The notes below the pieces were generated by a model. The model made no database searches. It was not told the origin of the DNA and saw only the letters and a list, made by a program, of their open reading frames with translations. The position numbers were made by a program, and so were the translations under genes. Source: Sulfitobacter mediterraneus (lineage in GTDB: Bacteria > Pseudomonadota > Alphaproteobacteria > Rhodobacterales > Rhodobacteraceae). From it: a DNA stretch of 64,000 nt. The stretch is from the NCBI RefSeq assembly GCF_016801775.1, contig NZ_CP069007.1:1-64000 (forward strand), written 5' to 3'. This document shows, one piece after another, positions 16,528-24,381 of this stretch. The stretch's first letter is position 1, and the number at the start of each line of letters is the position of its first letter.

Positions 16528-17559
16528 ATGAATCAATTCGTCCCCTTCCGCAAACACCGCCGCATGTCGGGCGCTCAGAAATCGGCAATTCTGTTCCTCT
16601 GCCTTGGGGAAGAACGCGGCGGCGCATTGATGCAGAAACTGGACGTGTCAGAGATCCGCCAGATCACCACCGCCATCTCCACCATGGGCGAAGTGGACGC
16701 CAGCATCGTCGAAGAAATTATGGTCGAGTTCGGTCAGAAGGTCAGCCAGATCGGCGGTGTTGTCGGCTCAATCGAAGCGGCCCGCGGCTTGCTCAAGGAA
16801 TTTTTGCCAGAAGAACGTGTGGCAGAGATTTTGCAAGAGATCGACGGCAACACCACTGACAATGTCTGGCGCGATCTGTCCGATCTGGACGAGAAACAAT
16901 TGGTCGAATTCCTGCGCAAGGAACACAATCAAACCGTCGCTGTGATCCTGTCCCGCATTCGCCCGGATGCTGCCGCCAAGGTCTTGCCGCTGCTGGGGGC
17001 CGACCGCGCCACCGATCTGATTGAGCGGGTGATGGAGATGGACAACCTGCCCAACGACACCATCATGAACATCGAAAACACCCTGCGGGATGATGTGTTG
17101 GCCAAGGCCGGTCGCAGCGCCGAGGCCCGCGTCGAAGGACAGCTGGTATCAATCTTCAACAAGCTGGACGAGGATCTGTTTGGCAACCTGTCCCGCGAAC
17201 TGGAACAACGCCAGCCGGATCAATTCCGTGCCATCAAGCAAAAAATGTTTGTATTTGATGACCTTATGAAATTCGAGGCCGTCACACTGGGCAAGATCAT
17301 GCGCGAGGTGACGGGCAACACCCTGCCGCTTGCCCTGCGCGGCGCCAAAAAAGAAGTCCGCGAACATTTCCTTGAATCTCTGCCATCGCGGTCTCGTGGC
17401 ATGCTGCAAGAAGAGATGGAATCGATGGGGCCGGTCAAATCCAAAGACGTCAAACGCGCGCAATCGGAATTGGTCGAAGCGGCACTGCGATTGGTGTCTG
17501 AAGGTGCCATCGAGATGCCCGATGACGGTGAAGACATGATGGACGATGCCGCCGACTAA
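16528..17559 (+). CDS. fliG: Flagellar motor switch protein FliG
   Basis: A 343-residue rotor protein. It has the N-terminal FliF-binding domain (SGAQKSAILFLCLGEERGGALMQKLD), the middle domain and the C-terminal torque domain (FVFDDLMKFEAVTLGKIMREV, with charged residues facing the stator). The ATG at 16528 is preferred; an in-frame TTG at 16519 would add three residues. Both share a weak AGGA at 16512-16515. An imperfect CtrA-like site lies just upstream. Confidence 0.93.
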   Translation: MNQFVPFRKHRRMSGAQKSAILFLCLGEERGGALMQKLDVSEIRQITTAISTMGEVDASIVEEIMVEFGQKVSQIGGVVGSIEAARGLLKEFLPEERVAEILQEIDGNTTDNVWRDLSDLDEKQLVEFLRKEHNQTVAVILSRIRPDAAAKVLPLLGADRATDLIERVMEMDNLPNDTIMNIENTLRDDVLAKAGRSAEARVEGQLVSIFNKLDEDLFGNLSRELEQRQPDQFRAIKQKMFVFDDLMKFEAVTLGKIMREVTGNTLPLALRGAKKEVREHFLESLPSRSRGMLQEEMESMGPVKSKDVKRAQSELVEAALRLVSEGAIEMPDDGEDMMDDAAD

Positions 17560-17568
17560 CCCACGCGA

Positions 17569-18393
17569 TCAGCGATAAAGCTGCGATGCCGAGAATGTCA
17601 CGGTCGCCACATCCAGCGTGATCGGCACGAACTGCGCACCGAAACTTGCGGATTGCAAGATGCTCACCGCAGGACTGCCCGCCGAGAACTGCGGCGGGTT
17701 CAACACGTCAGAAATCGCCATGTAGCGGGTGATCATCCGCTCTTGTTCGGCCGGATCGGCAAGATCCGCGAGGTCATATTTTTCCTCAAACAGCTTCTTC
17801 TGCACTTCCAGATCAAGACCAGAAATTTGCTCTGGCAGATTCAGGGTGATCTGGAAAAACTTTGTCAGTTTTGCATCGGCCAGCACTTCAAACCAACTGT
17901 TCAGCCCCGCAACCTCTTCGCGGAATTCAAGCACAGTACCCACCGTGCCATTCTGGTTGTCATTCTCATTGATGAACTGCCGGTTATAGAACCGGTCAAC
18001 AATCTCATCCACCCAGGCTTCATTCGAAAAATTAGGTGTTTGCGGACCATCTTCTGTGGTGAACTCCATCGACAGATGCATCTCGCGGAACCGCGAATCC
18101 GTCAGCCGGTTCAACAGCGATGTCTCTTCAACCGGATCACTTTCCAGGATTTTGCGCACCATACCCTTGCCGAAAATCTGATCTTCAAGGTCAAAGGCTT
18201 TCATCACAAAGCTATAAACTTCGAAGTCCGCAACCAGCTCTTCTGGCGTGGTGATACTGGCAATCCGCTCACGGAATGCCTCTTCGCCGCGTTTGTTCAC
18301 GGGATCGTCGCGCATCACTTCGATCTGGCGATCTCGCGTGACGTCAATCAGCCGCAATGCGGTCTGGCTGGTAAGTCCCGAGATGCTGATCAT
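17569..18393 (-). CDS. DUF1217 flagellar-cluster protein
   Basis: A 274-residue soluble protein beginning MISISGLTSQTALRLIDVTRDRQIE. It has the DUF1217 pattern: EVYSFVMKAFDLEDQIFGKGMVRKILESDP near residue 60, and NLPEQISGLDLEVQKKLFEEKYDL near 200. Proteins of this family occur in flagellar clusters of Rhodobacterales and Rhizobiales; no role is established that I can state. The first 25 residues resemble the start of flagellar axial proteins, so it may be exported or bind export components (inference). It is the third gene of the flaF-flbT unit. Confidence 0.72.
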   Translation of the reverse strand: MISISGLTSQTALRLIDVTRDRQIEVMRDDPVNKRGEEAFRERIASITTPEELVADFEVYSFVMKAFDLEDQIFGKGMVRKILESDPVEETSLLNRLTDSRFREMHLSMEFTTEDGPQTPNFSNEAWVDEIVDRFYNRQFINENDNQNGTVGTVLEFREEVAGLNSWFEVLADAKLTKFFQITLNLPEQISGLDLEVQKKLFEEKYDLADLADPAEQERMITRYMAISDVLNPPQFSAGSPAVSILQSASFGAQFVPITLDVATVTFSASQLYR

Positions 18394-18401
18394 AGCGTAT
18401 C

Positions 18402-18821
18402 CTATTCTGCGGCGGTCGCCGCATTTTTCGCCTGTAGCACGTCAAACAACTGCGTCTCGTAGTCCATCACAGGGCGCAGCGCCCGCATCGCCTTGTAAAA
18501 ATCCGCATGAGACACCTGGCTTGCCGCCTCAAAGATGTGCTGGCTCATATCGTCGTGGAAAACGGGCACCAACTTGCCCAGTTTTTTCTGGATAATCGGG
18601 ACAAGCTTGCCCCGTACATTCGGATCAAGCAGGGCCGCCTGAATGAAGTAATAGACTTCTTTCACAGGCGAACGCGCTTCGGATTCATCCAAGAGATCCG
18701 CCTCGCGGACAATATCGGCGTGGTTTTCGATGATCAGCATCTGCCGGCGATCCGCATTGCGCACCACGCAGCCGTTGATCAAGATCCGTTCGTTTGGTTT
18801 CAGGGTCAATCGCAAAGCCAT
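18402..18821 (-). CDS. flbT: Flagellin translation/mRNA regulator FlbT
   Basis: A 139-residue protein matching FlbT along its length: MALRLTLKPNERILINGCVV at the N terminus, then RSPVKEVYYFIQAALLDP and FYKAMRALRPVMDYE. In Caulobacter FlbT binds the 5' leader of flagellin mRNA and lowers its stability until the hook is complete. In this window the flagellin leader carries two AGAA-loop hairpins that are natural candidate targets. Located downstream of flaF, 6 bp apart. Confidence 0.93.
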   Translation of the reverse strand: MALRLTLKPNERILINGCVVRNADRRQMLIIENHADIVREADLLDESEARSPVKEVYYFIQAALLDPNVRGKLVPIIQKKLGKLVPVFHDDMSQHIFEAASQVSHADFYKAMRALRPVMDYETQLFDVLQAKNAATAAE

Positions 18822-18827
18822 ATCAAA

Positions 18828-19229
18828 TCACTCCGCTGCTGTATCAAACGCGCGGCCGCCAAGACCGTCGATGATGCTACGGTTAATATCGATAAGGGGC
18901 TTAACGTTTTTGCCACCCGCCATAACGCTCTGCGTATGACCTTCCACCCAAATGGCCAAAGACACCAATGAGGCCCGCAATTCGGGGCTCAAGTTGTTTT
19001 CTTTCTCCATGAGATCCATTTTGAACGTCGCCCAAACCTGTTGATTTCTCCACAGCGAATGGCGAAGTCCATCTGCAAGTACCTGCAAACGGTCAATTTT
19101 CCGTTCGGCGTTATCGAAAGCGTCAAACTGTTGTTCCAGTTCTGAAGTCACCTGCGCAAGGATGCGGCGCTCAATTTGACGCGGCGCTTCCGTGTGCGAG
19201 ATGGTCCGCTTATATGCGGCTACACTCAT
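18828..19229 (-). CDS. flaF: Flagellar regulator FlaF
   Basis: A 133-residue protein of the FlaF family, which promotes flagellin synthesis or secretion and counteracts FlbT. Family features are MSVAAYKRT at the start, PRQIERRILAQVTSELEQQ, RHSLWRNQQVWATFKMDLM and NNLSPELRASLVSLAIWVEGHTQSV. I chose the ATG at 19229, which has AGGTGA upstream; an in-frame GTG at 19238 would add three residues. It heads the flaF-flbT-DUF1217 unit, with a CtrA box 53 bp upstream. Confidence 0.92.
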   Translation of the reverse strand: MSVAAYKRTISHTEAPRQIERRILAQVTSELEQQFDAFDNAERKIDRLQVLADGLRHSLWRNQQVWATFKMDLMEKENNLSPELRASLVSLAIWVEGHTQSVMAGGKNVKPLIDINRSIIDGLGGRAFDTAAE

Positions 19230-19281
19230 TCTCGTCACCTGTTTGTTTTTTCTGCCTCAGCTTAACTTTAGCCAGACGCGG

Positions 19282-19296
19282 TTAAGAGAAATTTAA
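19282..19296. promoter_or_regulatory. CtrA box upstream of flaF
   Basis: TTAAGAGAAATTTAA is a perfect TTAA-N7-TTAA pair, 53 bp before the flaF start. The rest of the 19230-19471 gap shows nothing else I can name. Confidence 0.7.
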
Positions 19297-19471
19297 GAAT
19301 CCGGCATTTCGATGACAAAGTCCGCTTTTGTGCGTTCTTAAACGTCAATCATGGCACATCTGCCACAGATTGAGACTATTTTCCTTGGGAAACCAAGGTT
19401 TTGCAGTCTCTTGTTCATGGGAAATTCTTTTGGCCAGCGGCGCGGCAACACAGCACGCGCCGCTGAAGAGG

Positions 19472-19942
19472 TTAGTTAACGTGGCTTTCCGCCATCTGTT
19501 CTGCCTGCAGGCGCCCTTTTGCCATTTCCTGGCCCGCCGGTGCCGCTTGCGCTGCTGTGCGATCTGCAAAAGCGGTCAGCTGACCTTGCTCCAGTCCTGA
19601 CAGATCCACCAAGAGAGAGCCCAAAACTTGGCCCAACTCTTTGCCCGAATAATAATCCGCTTCGCTCATCGCGCGGGGTTCGACCAACACGATGGTTTCG
19701 TCACTGATCTCGATGCCCAGCTCTTCGTCAAGCACATCAGCAAGGCTTGCCCCCGGCATCACCTCGCAGCCACCGTAACTTGCAAACGGTTTCAAATCCT
19801 TTTTTCCCGCCTGCGTGATCAAGCAAAGCGTCGGGGCCGCCAAAAGGGAGGACAGGATCTGTGCAAGGGGGGAAAGATCGGCAACTTCGCGGCGCTCAAT
19901 CGTGCCACTCCAAACGTGCTCAAGAATATCAACCACTGCCAC
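19472..19942 (-). CDS. Hypothetical protein, 156 residues
   Basis: I do not recognise a family. The protein begins MAVVDILEHVWSGTIERREV and is acidic with mixed alpha/beta propensity to about residue 110. It ends in a 45-residue Ala/Gln-rich helical tail (LTAFADRTAAQAAPAGQEMAKG). It has no signal peptide or membrane segment. Lying between flaF and an OmpR-like regulator suggests a motility-related or regulatory role, but nothing in the sequence proves it. Codon use is like its neighbours. Confidence 0.6.
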   Translation of the reverse strand: MAVVDILEHVWSGTIERREVADLSPLAQILSSLLAAPTLCLITQAGKKDLKPFASYGGCEVMPGASLADVLDEELGIEISDETIVLVEPRAMSEADYYSGKELGQVLGSLLVDLSGLEQGQLTAFADRTAAQAAPAGQEMAKGRLQAEQMAESHVN

Positions 19943-20328
19943 GATCCCCCGATCATCAAACTTAATGCAACTCCAGATTACCTCGCGAAGTTTTCATTTT
20001 GAATGAGAGATTTGTTAACCTTTCTGAAACTTTGCCCCAGCCAAACCACCTGAAAACAGTGGGTTTGCAGGCAGGGCCAATTCCGGAATGGTTACCAAAG
20101 TCCACAAATTTCCCTTGATTTATGGGGTTCTACATCTAGTGGCGGGGATTTCGCTTGCTCCTAGAGTTTGTGTTCGGGGCAAAATCTAGCAGAAGCTCAG
20201 CAGGGGTAGCGAATTTACATTTCCCCTCTTGATAAAAGAGAAAACTACTAAATCCTTAATTCACCATTTTTGGGGAGGGTGCGGCCAGACGTTGCATCCG
20301 CATGCAACGATGAAATTTCGCCAGATTT
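19943..20328. other. 386-bp AT-rich gap with one hairpin
   Basis: No gene is supported here. CGTTGCAT-CCGC-ATGCAACG at 20290-20309 forms a perfect 8-bp hairpin just beyond the stop of the OmpR-like gene and may end its message, though no T-run follows. The rest is AT-rich with no recognised box except an isolated TTAACC near 20013. Confidence 0.5.
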
Positions 20329-21033
20329 TCAGCTTTCGTTGAACAGATCCGCGCCGTTCGTCGACAGGCAATACCCCGAGGACCGCACGGTCGAAACCGA
20401 CATCTGGGAACCAAATGAATCCAGCAGTTTTTTCCGGATTTTCGCAACATGGACATCAAACTTGCGATCACCATACCGCCAGGGCCGCGCATCCACCGCA
20501 TAGCTCAGGTCGTCTCGCGTCACGATTTGCCCATCATGGCTGAACAAAACCCGCATCACCTGCGCCTCGGCTGTCGTCAGGCCGGCTCGCGCCGCGATAT
20601 AGGCTTCGGTCTCCCAATTGGCATCCCGAACCGAAGCCGAGCTGGTATTGGGCGATTGCCCCAACCGCACAAAAAGACGCAGCGCCAATTCATGTAACGA
20701 ACAAGGCCAGTCAACCACATCATCCGCACCGGCAAGAAAGGCCTGTGCCCCAAATTCCGACACGCCATTCTGCAGCACGATCACCACAGGTGGGTTCGCT
20801 TTTCCTTTCACCCGCTCGATCAGCGCGAGAGCCTCTTCCTTGACCTTGGGTGGAAATACAAACAGCGCCTGAGGGGTAAGAGAAAGTGCCGCGTCCTGCC
20901 CCTCTTGGGAAAAATCCTCGATGACATCAAAGTCGTATTTTAAGATAACAGAAAACAGGTAGCTCAACGCAGTCTTCAGCGCCGGGTCGGTGGTGACCAG
21001 CACAGAAGAAAAGCGATTTTGGTCCTGATTCAT
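20329..21033 (-). CDS. OmpR-type transcriptional regulator with degenerate receiver
   Basis: A 234-residue DNA-binding protein. The C-terminal winged helix (about residues 145-225: LTTAEAQVMRVLFSHDGQIVTRDDL, then FDVHVAKIRKKL) is typical of OmpR/PhoB and FtcR-like regulators. The N-terminal part has receiver-like length but lacks the key residues. The acidic pair is replaced by TTD, the phospho-acceptor Asp by LFVFPPK, and the conserved Lys by DWPCS. It is likely phosphorylation-independent. It is not CtrA itself. Its place in the flagellar cluster suggests control of flagellar or motor genes. Confidence 0.8.
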   Translation of the reverse strand: MNQDQNRFSSVLVTTDPALKTALSYLFSVILKYDFDVIEDFSQEGQDAALSLTPQALFVFPPKVKEEALALIERVKGKANPPVVIVLQNGVSEFGAQAFLAGADDVVDWPCSLHELALRLFVRLGQSPNTSSASVRDANWETEAYIAARAGLTTAEAQVMRVLFSHDGQIVTRDDLSYAVDARPWRYGDRKFDVHVAKIRKKLLDSFGSQMSVSTVRSSGYCLSTNGADLFNES

Positions 21034-21309
21034 GATCGGTAAAACGACTCTTTGAGAACAACGGGTTAAGACTCACCCTGCCTCAAGTTTGTAACTTTAA
21101 GTGGAATTTTTCAACAATTTCTTATTGGAAAATTCACTATTCTTTGCTGCGATCGGACGCAAAACCCGCGCCTCAAGAACAATGAAAGAACAAACCGGCT
21201 TTCTTCCAGATTTACCCGATCTTTTCACCTTCTGTTAACTTTCAGTCCTACATAGTACTTGTAACGGTCGCAGAAAGCGCCGGCATAAACCTGGAAACTG
21301 GGTAACAAA

Positions 21310-21537
21310 ATGACAGGCACAAACGGCGCTTACGCAACCCGGTCGCTCGCACTCGCAGCGGCACAGCGGTTGGAAAAATTGATCAAACTGACAGAGCACG
21401 ACGACTTTCTTCATGACACGCTGCAAGCAGCAGGGCATGTCATCACGCAGGCGGGACTTTTGACAAACACGAGCGGCACAACTGATCTTGGTCAGATCTC
21501 TCAAAATGGTGGCACCCCCGCTTCGCTGTGCCATTAA
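21310..21537 (+). CDS. Small hypothetical protein, 75 residues
   Basis: A possible small gene beginning MTGTNGAYATRSLALAAAQRLEKL. It contains an amphipathic helical stretch (RLEKLIKLTEHDDFLHDTLQAAGHVITQAGLL). No family is recognised and no strong ribosome binding site is seen. It stands alone in the 0.8-kb space between two regulators. An overlapping frame on the other strand cannot be fully excluded. Confidence 0.4.
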   Translation: MTGTNGAYATRSLALAAAQRLEKLIKLTEHDDFLHDTLQAAGHVITQAGLLTNTSGTTDLGQISQNGGTPASLCH

Positions 21538-21557
21538 CACACGCAAAACTAGAGGAT

Positions 21558-21615
21558 TTTGCACAAATGGCGTCTGAAACGGGCGAATTTGCGCAAAAAT
21601 GAGCCGGTTTGCACA
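21558..21615. promoter_or_regulatory. Three phased TTTGCRCA motifs before the MucR-like gene
   Basis: TTTGCACA (21558), TTTGCGCA (21588) and TTTGCACA (21608) are spaced 30 and 20 bp, so they face the same side of the helix. The middle copy is part of the palindrome TTTGCGCAAA. They lie about 200-260 bp before the MucR-like gene and look like an array of operator sites. Confidence 0.45.
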
Positions 21616-21818
21616 TTTTTCTTGTAAAGCAAGGAGAATTGGCGGCTTATCTTGTCCAAAGTTTTGATCATAAGCTCAAAGCATGGATACTCGCCTTTTA
21701 CATTGCGAGAGTCCGCGCCTTGGGCCGATTGGCAGACAAAGAGAATTTGGAAACAGGCAGGTTGGCGCGCGCATCTGTATGCGCGATCTGATTACGGTCG
21801 ACTGAAACAAAGAGCGAG

Positions 21819-22292
21819 ATGATTGTGGAAAACAAAAACACAGTTGATCCATCCGATGCCGCGCTGAAAGTACTGAGCGCCTTTGCGTCTCGCGAAAATG
21901 CAACAGTAGAAGACGTGCTCTCGCTGGCCCGGCAATTGCCAAACGCCATGAGCGGCATAACCGGCGCAATTGCCAACGCAGGCGAAGCGCCCAAACCGCC
22001 CGTTCCAACCGCTGTCATGGCCCATCCGGCGGTTCCGGTTTCCAAATCCGTAACCAATGACACCGTCACCTGCTTGTGTTGTGGCCGGTCCTTTACGATG
22101 CTCAAGCGTCACCTCAAGGCGGAACATGGCCTGACCGAAGATCAATACCGCCTGCAATTTGATCTGCCAGAAGACCACCCGCTGGTCGCGCCAAACTATT
22201 CCATCCGCAAGGCCGAATACGCCAAACGGATCGGTCTTGGGAAATATGCCCGCGATGACAGCACCCAGCAAAGCGGCAGACCCTCGGTCTGA
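21819..22292 (+). CDS. MucR/Ros-family zinc-finger transcriptional regulator
   Basis: A 157-residue protein with the Ros/MucR zinc finger in its C-terminal half: C85-x2-C88-x9-H98-x4-H103 within TCLCCGRSFTMLKRHLKAEHG, followed by LTEDQYRLQFDLPEDHPLVAPNYS. The first 50 residues form the helical oligomerisation region (DAALKVLSAFASRENATVEDVLSLARQL). MucR proteins are H-NS-like silencers that control motility, polysaccharide and virulence genes in alphaproteobacteria. Its location before motB suggests control of motility. Confidence 0.88.
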   Translation: MIVENKNTVDPSDAALKVLSAFASRENATVEDVLSLARQLPNAMSGITGAIANAGEAPKPPVPTAVMAHPAVPVSKSVTNDTVTCLCCGRSFTMLKRHLKAEHGLTEDQYRLQFDLPEDHPLVAPNYSIRKAEYAKRIGLGKYARDDSTQQSGRPSV

Positions 22293-22335
22293 CACCCGGA
22301 GACAGGGCCACAGTATTGCCCCAATTTGGTCCTCC

Positions 22336-22351
22336 TTAACTCACACTTAAC
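22336..22351. promoter_or_regulatory. CtrA box upstream of motB
   Basis: TTAACTCACACTTAAC is a perfect TTAA-N7-TTAAC site, 85 bp before the motB start. Confidence 0.73.
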
Positions 22352-22436
22352 ATTGATAACTGCCCTAACCGCGGACTAGCAGAAGCACGCCCGCCGAAAA
22401 CGATCGAACCAATCGACGTGGACGAGGCAGAGCATC

Positions 22437-23621
22437 ATGGCAGCAGCAGCGCAGCCCAAGATTTTTAAGAAGATCGAAGTCATCGAAGGTGGCGGCCATC
22501 ACGGTGGCGGCTGGAAAGTGGCTTACGCGGACTTCATGACAGCGATGATGGCGTTTTTCCTGCTTATGTGGATCCTCGCCAGCTCTGACGAAGCCAAATT
22601 GCGCGGCATCGCGGAATATTTCACCAATGCGACCATGCCCGGCGGCAGCGGCGTATTGGATGGTGCAACTCTCGGACCACCCGGCACATTGACCGCCTCA
22701 AACGGCAGTGTCGTGGCGCGTGGCTCCGAACTTGGCAAAATTGACGATCCCTCCCCCGCCAAATGGGAGATTCGCGACGTCACCCCCACATCCGACCCCA
22801 AGGAAAAAGTGCTCGGCTCCAAAGAAGGTGATCACGAACACCCCGCCGCTGCAGACGCCGCGGTAGAGTTCAGCGACTCCGGAAAAGAAGGCACCGCCGA
22901 GGGAACCGGTGGCGAAGACGCCGCGATGGCCGAAGTACGCGAACAAGATGACAACCAATTCGAAGAACTCCGCAAAGAAATTCAACATGCCATGCAGGCG
23001 AACCCTGATCTCAAGGATCTCGAAGCCAATGTTATCTTTGAGAAAACCCCGGATGGCCTGCAAATTCTGATTGTCGATCAGGACGGAAAACCGATGTTCC
23101 ACAGCGGCCGCGCCGAAATGGCGGGTGCAACCAAAACCCTGATGACCAAGCTTGGGCAATCGCTTTCAAACATCCCCAATCGCATGGTCCTGTCTGGCCA
23201 CACCGACGCCGTGCCATTCGCCGACAGCACCAAATACGACAACTGGGATCTGTCCTCGGATCGCGCCAATGCCACCCGCCGTGTGTTTGAAGGGTCCGGC
23301 GTAAACCGGGCCCGCATCATCCGGGTGTCAGGTCTGGCCGATACACAACTGTTGGTCCCGGAAAACCCGGAAGATCCGACCAACCGCCGCATCTCCATTC
23401 TGGTGCAGTACCGCCAAAAAGCCGACATGGCCCCGATGGTGAAAGAAGCCAAAGCGGATATGCCCGCGGAAAAGATGGATGATCCCGCGCCAACCGAAGA
23501 TCACGCTGAAACTGATATGGATACGGTTCAAGAAACTCAGCATGCCGCGGATCATACAGAACCCGAACCAAGCCCTCTTGGCGATCAGGTCTTCCAACAT
23601 CTGCGCAGCGCGCTGCGTTAA
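22437..23621 (+). CDS. motB: Flagellar motor stator protein MotB
   Basis: A 394-residue stator protein. The short cytoplasmic tail is followed by one membrane helix (about 27-49) with the proton-binding Asp D32 in YADFMTAMMAF. Next come the plug region with AEYFTNAT, a long acidic linker (about 110-180) and an OmpA-like peptidoglycan-binding domain with LSGHTD at 252-257. The Asp residue and lack of polar residues typical of PomB suggest a proton-driven motor. The C-terminal extension beyond the OmpA domain (about 65 residues, D/E/M-rich) is longer than in E. coli MotB. Confidence 0.94.
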   Translation: MAAAAQPKIFKKIEVIEGGGHHGGGWKVAYADFMTAMMAFFLLMWILASSDEAKLRGIAEYFTNATMPGGSGVLDGATLGPPGTLTASNGSVVARGSELGKIDDPSPAKWEIRDVTPTSDPKEKVLGSKEGDHEHPAAADAAVEFSDSGKEGTAEGTGGEDAAMAEVREQDDNQFEELRKEIQHAMQANPDLKDLEANVIFEKTPDGLQILIVDQDGKPMFHSGRAEMAGATKTLMTKLGQSLSNIPNRMVLSGHTDAVPFADSTKYDNWDLSSDRANATRRVFEGSGVNRARIIRVSGLADTQLLVPENPEDPTNRRISILVQYRQKADMAPMVKEAKADMPAEKMDDPAPTEDHAETDMDTVQETQHAADHTEPEPSPLGDQVFQHLRSALR

Positions 23622-24214
23622 ACCTGAGGCACCAATGCCGCCGGCCTCGATTTGCGCACTGTCGCAAACCGGGGCCGCCGCGCATTTTCCGCCGACTTTC
23701 TCAGAAAATCAGGCAACAGCGGGTTCAACTCATTTGCCCGCTTCGGTTTGTCCTGAAAAGGATGCCGCCGGAAGGAAGGGGCCGGTACAACCGTCGGCGC
23801 CTGGATCGGACTTGCGCGATAGTCCTTCTGCTTGAGACCCAGCAAGACTTCGGGATCAAGCCCCTCTTCCAGTGCATAGGTATAGTTGACGGCGTAATCG
23901 ATCGCCTCTTCCAATATCGCAGGATAGGACGCGACCAATTCCATCAAACGGCGCTCATCGGAATACAAGAACTGTTTGGTCTCATAGCCGATCACCTTGG
24001 GCACAAAACAAACCGCCTCGGCTGGAACGCCCAAGGTCTGCACCAGTCTGGCGGGCACGCGCGGGCGCTCATCACGGCGGAACACGATCATGCTGCAATC
24101 GCCATCGCGCATCAAACAGGCAGCAAGGCAAATGTCGCTTGGCCAGGCCGAGAACACATGTTTCACGTCTTCGCCGTCAATCAGCACCACCAAAACACTC
24201 TCGGTACTGTTCAT
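23618..24214 (-). CDS. Hypothetical protein between motB and motA
   Basis: I do not recognise a family. I start at the ATG at 24214 because GGAG lies about 9 nt upstream; an in-frame TTG at 24229 adds five residues. The product (198 residues) begins MNSTESVLVVLIDGEDVKHVF and has an alpha/beta N-terminal part, a helical middle with EEAIDYAVNYTYALEEGLDPEVLLGLKQKDYR, and a basic Pro/Arg-rich tail. It has no membrane segment. Its stop codon shares the TTAA of the motB stop (4-bp convergent overlap). The location suggests a link with the motor. Confidence 0.65.
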   Translation of the reverse strand: MNSTESVLVVLIDGEDVKHVFSAWPSDICLAACLMRDGDCSMIVFRRDERPRVPARLVQTLGVPAEAVCFVPKVIGYETKQFLYSDERRLMELVASYPAILEEAIDYAVNYTYALEEGLDPEVLLGLKQKDYRASPIQAPTVVPAPSFRRHPFQDKPKRANELNPLLPDFLRKSAENARRPRFATVRKSRPAALVPQV

Positions 24215-24381
24215 GCGCCTGATCTCCAAACCGTAATATACATACCTAAACTTGTATTCTTCCCCTAAGCGGTGTCAACTGTTATTGGTTCCTCAGTTTT
24301 ATACTTAACATCAGCCAACTATCCTTGAGTTTTGTCGAGAATAGAGGTTAAACTTCTACGGACCGACGCAGAGGGCGCAAA

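Noticed and set aside
19350..19365. TGGCAC-CATC-type sequence as a sigma-54 promoter
   Set aside because: No TTGC -12 element follows at the right spacing; elsewhere in the cluster CtrA boxes dominate.
20329..21033. OmpR-like regulator considered as CtrA
   Set aside because: It lacks the intact receiver (acidic pair and phospho-acceptor Asp) that CtrA has, so it is another regulator.
21609..21791. 60-residue frame before the MucR-like gene
   Set aside because: Starts with TTG without RBS inside a likely operator region; no family.
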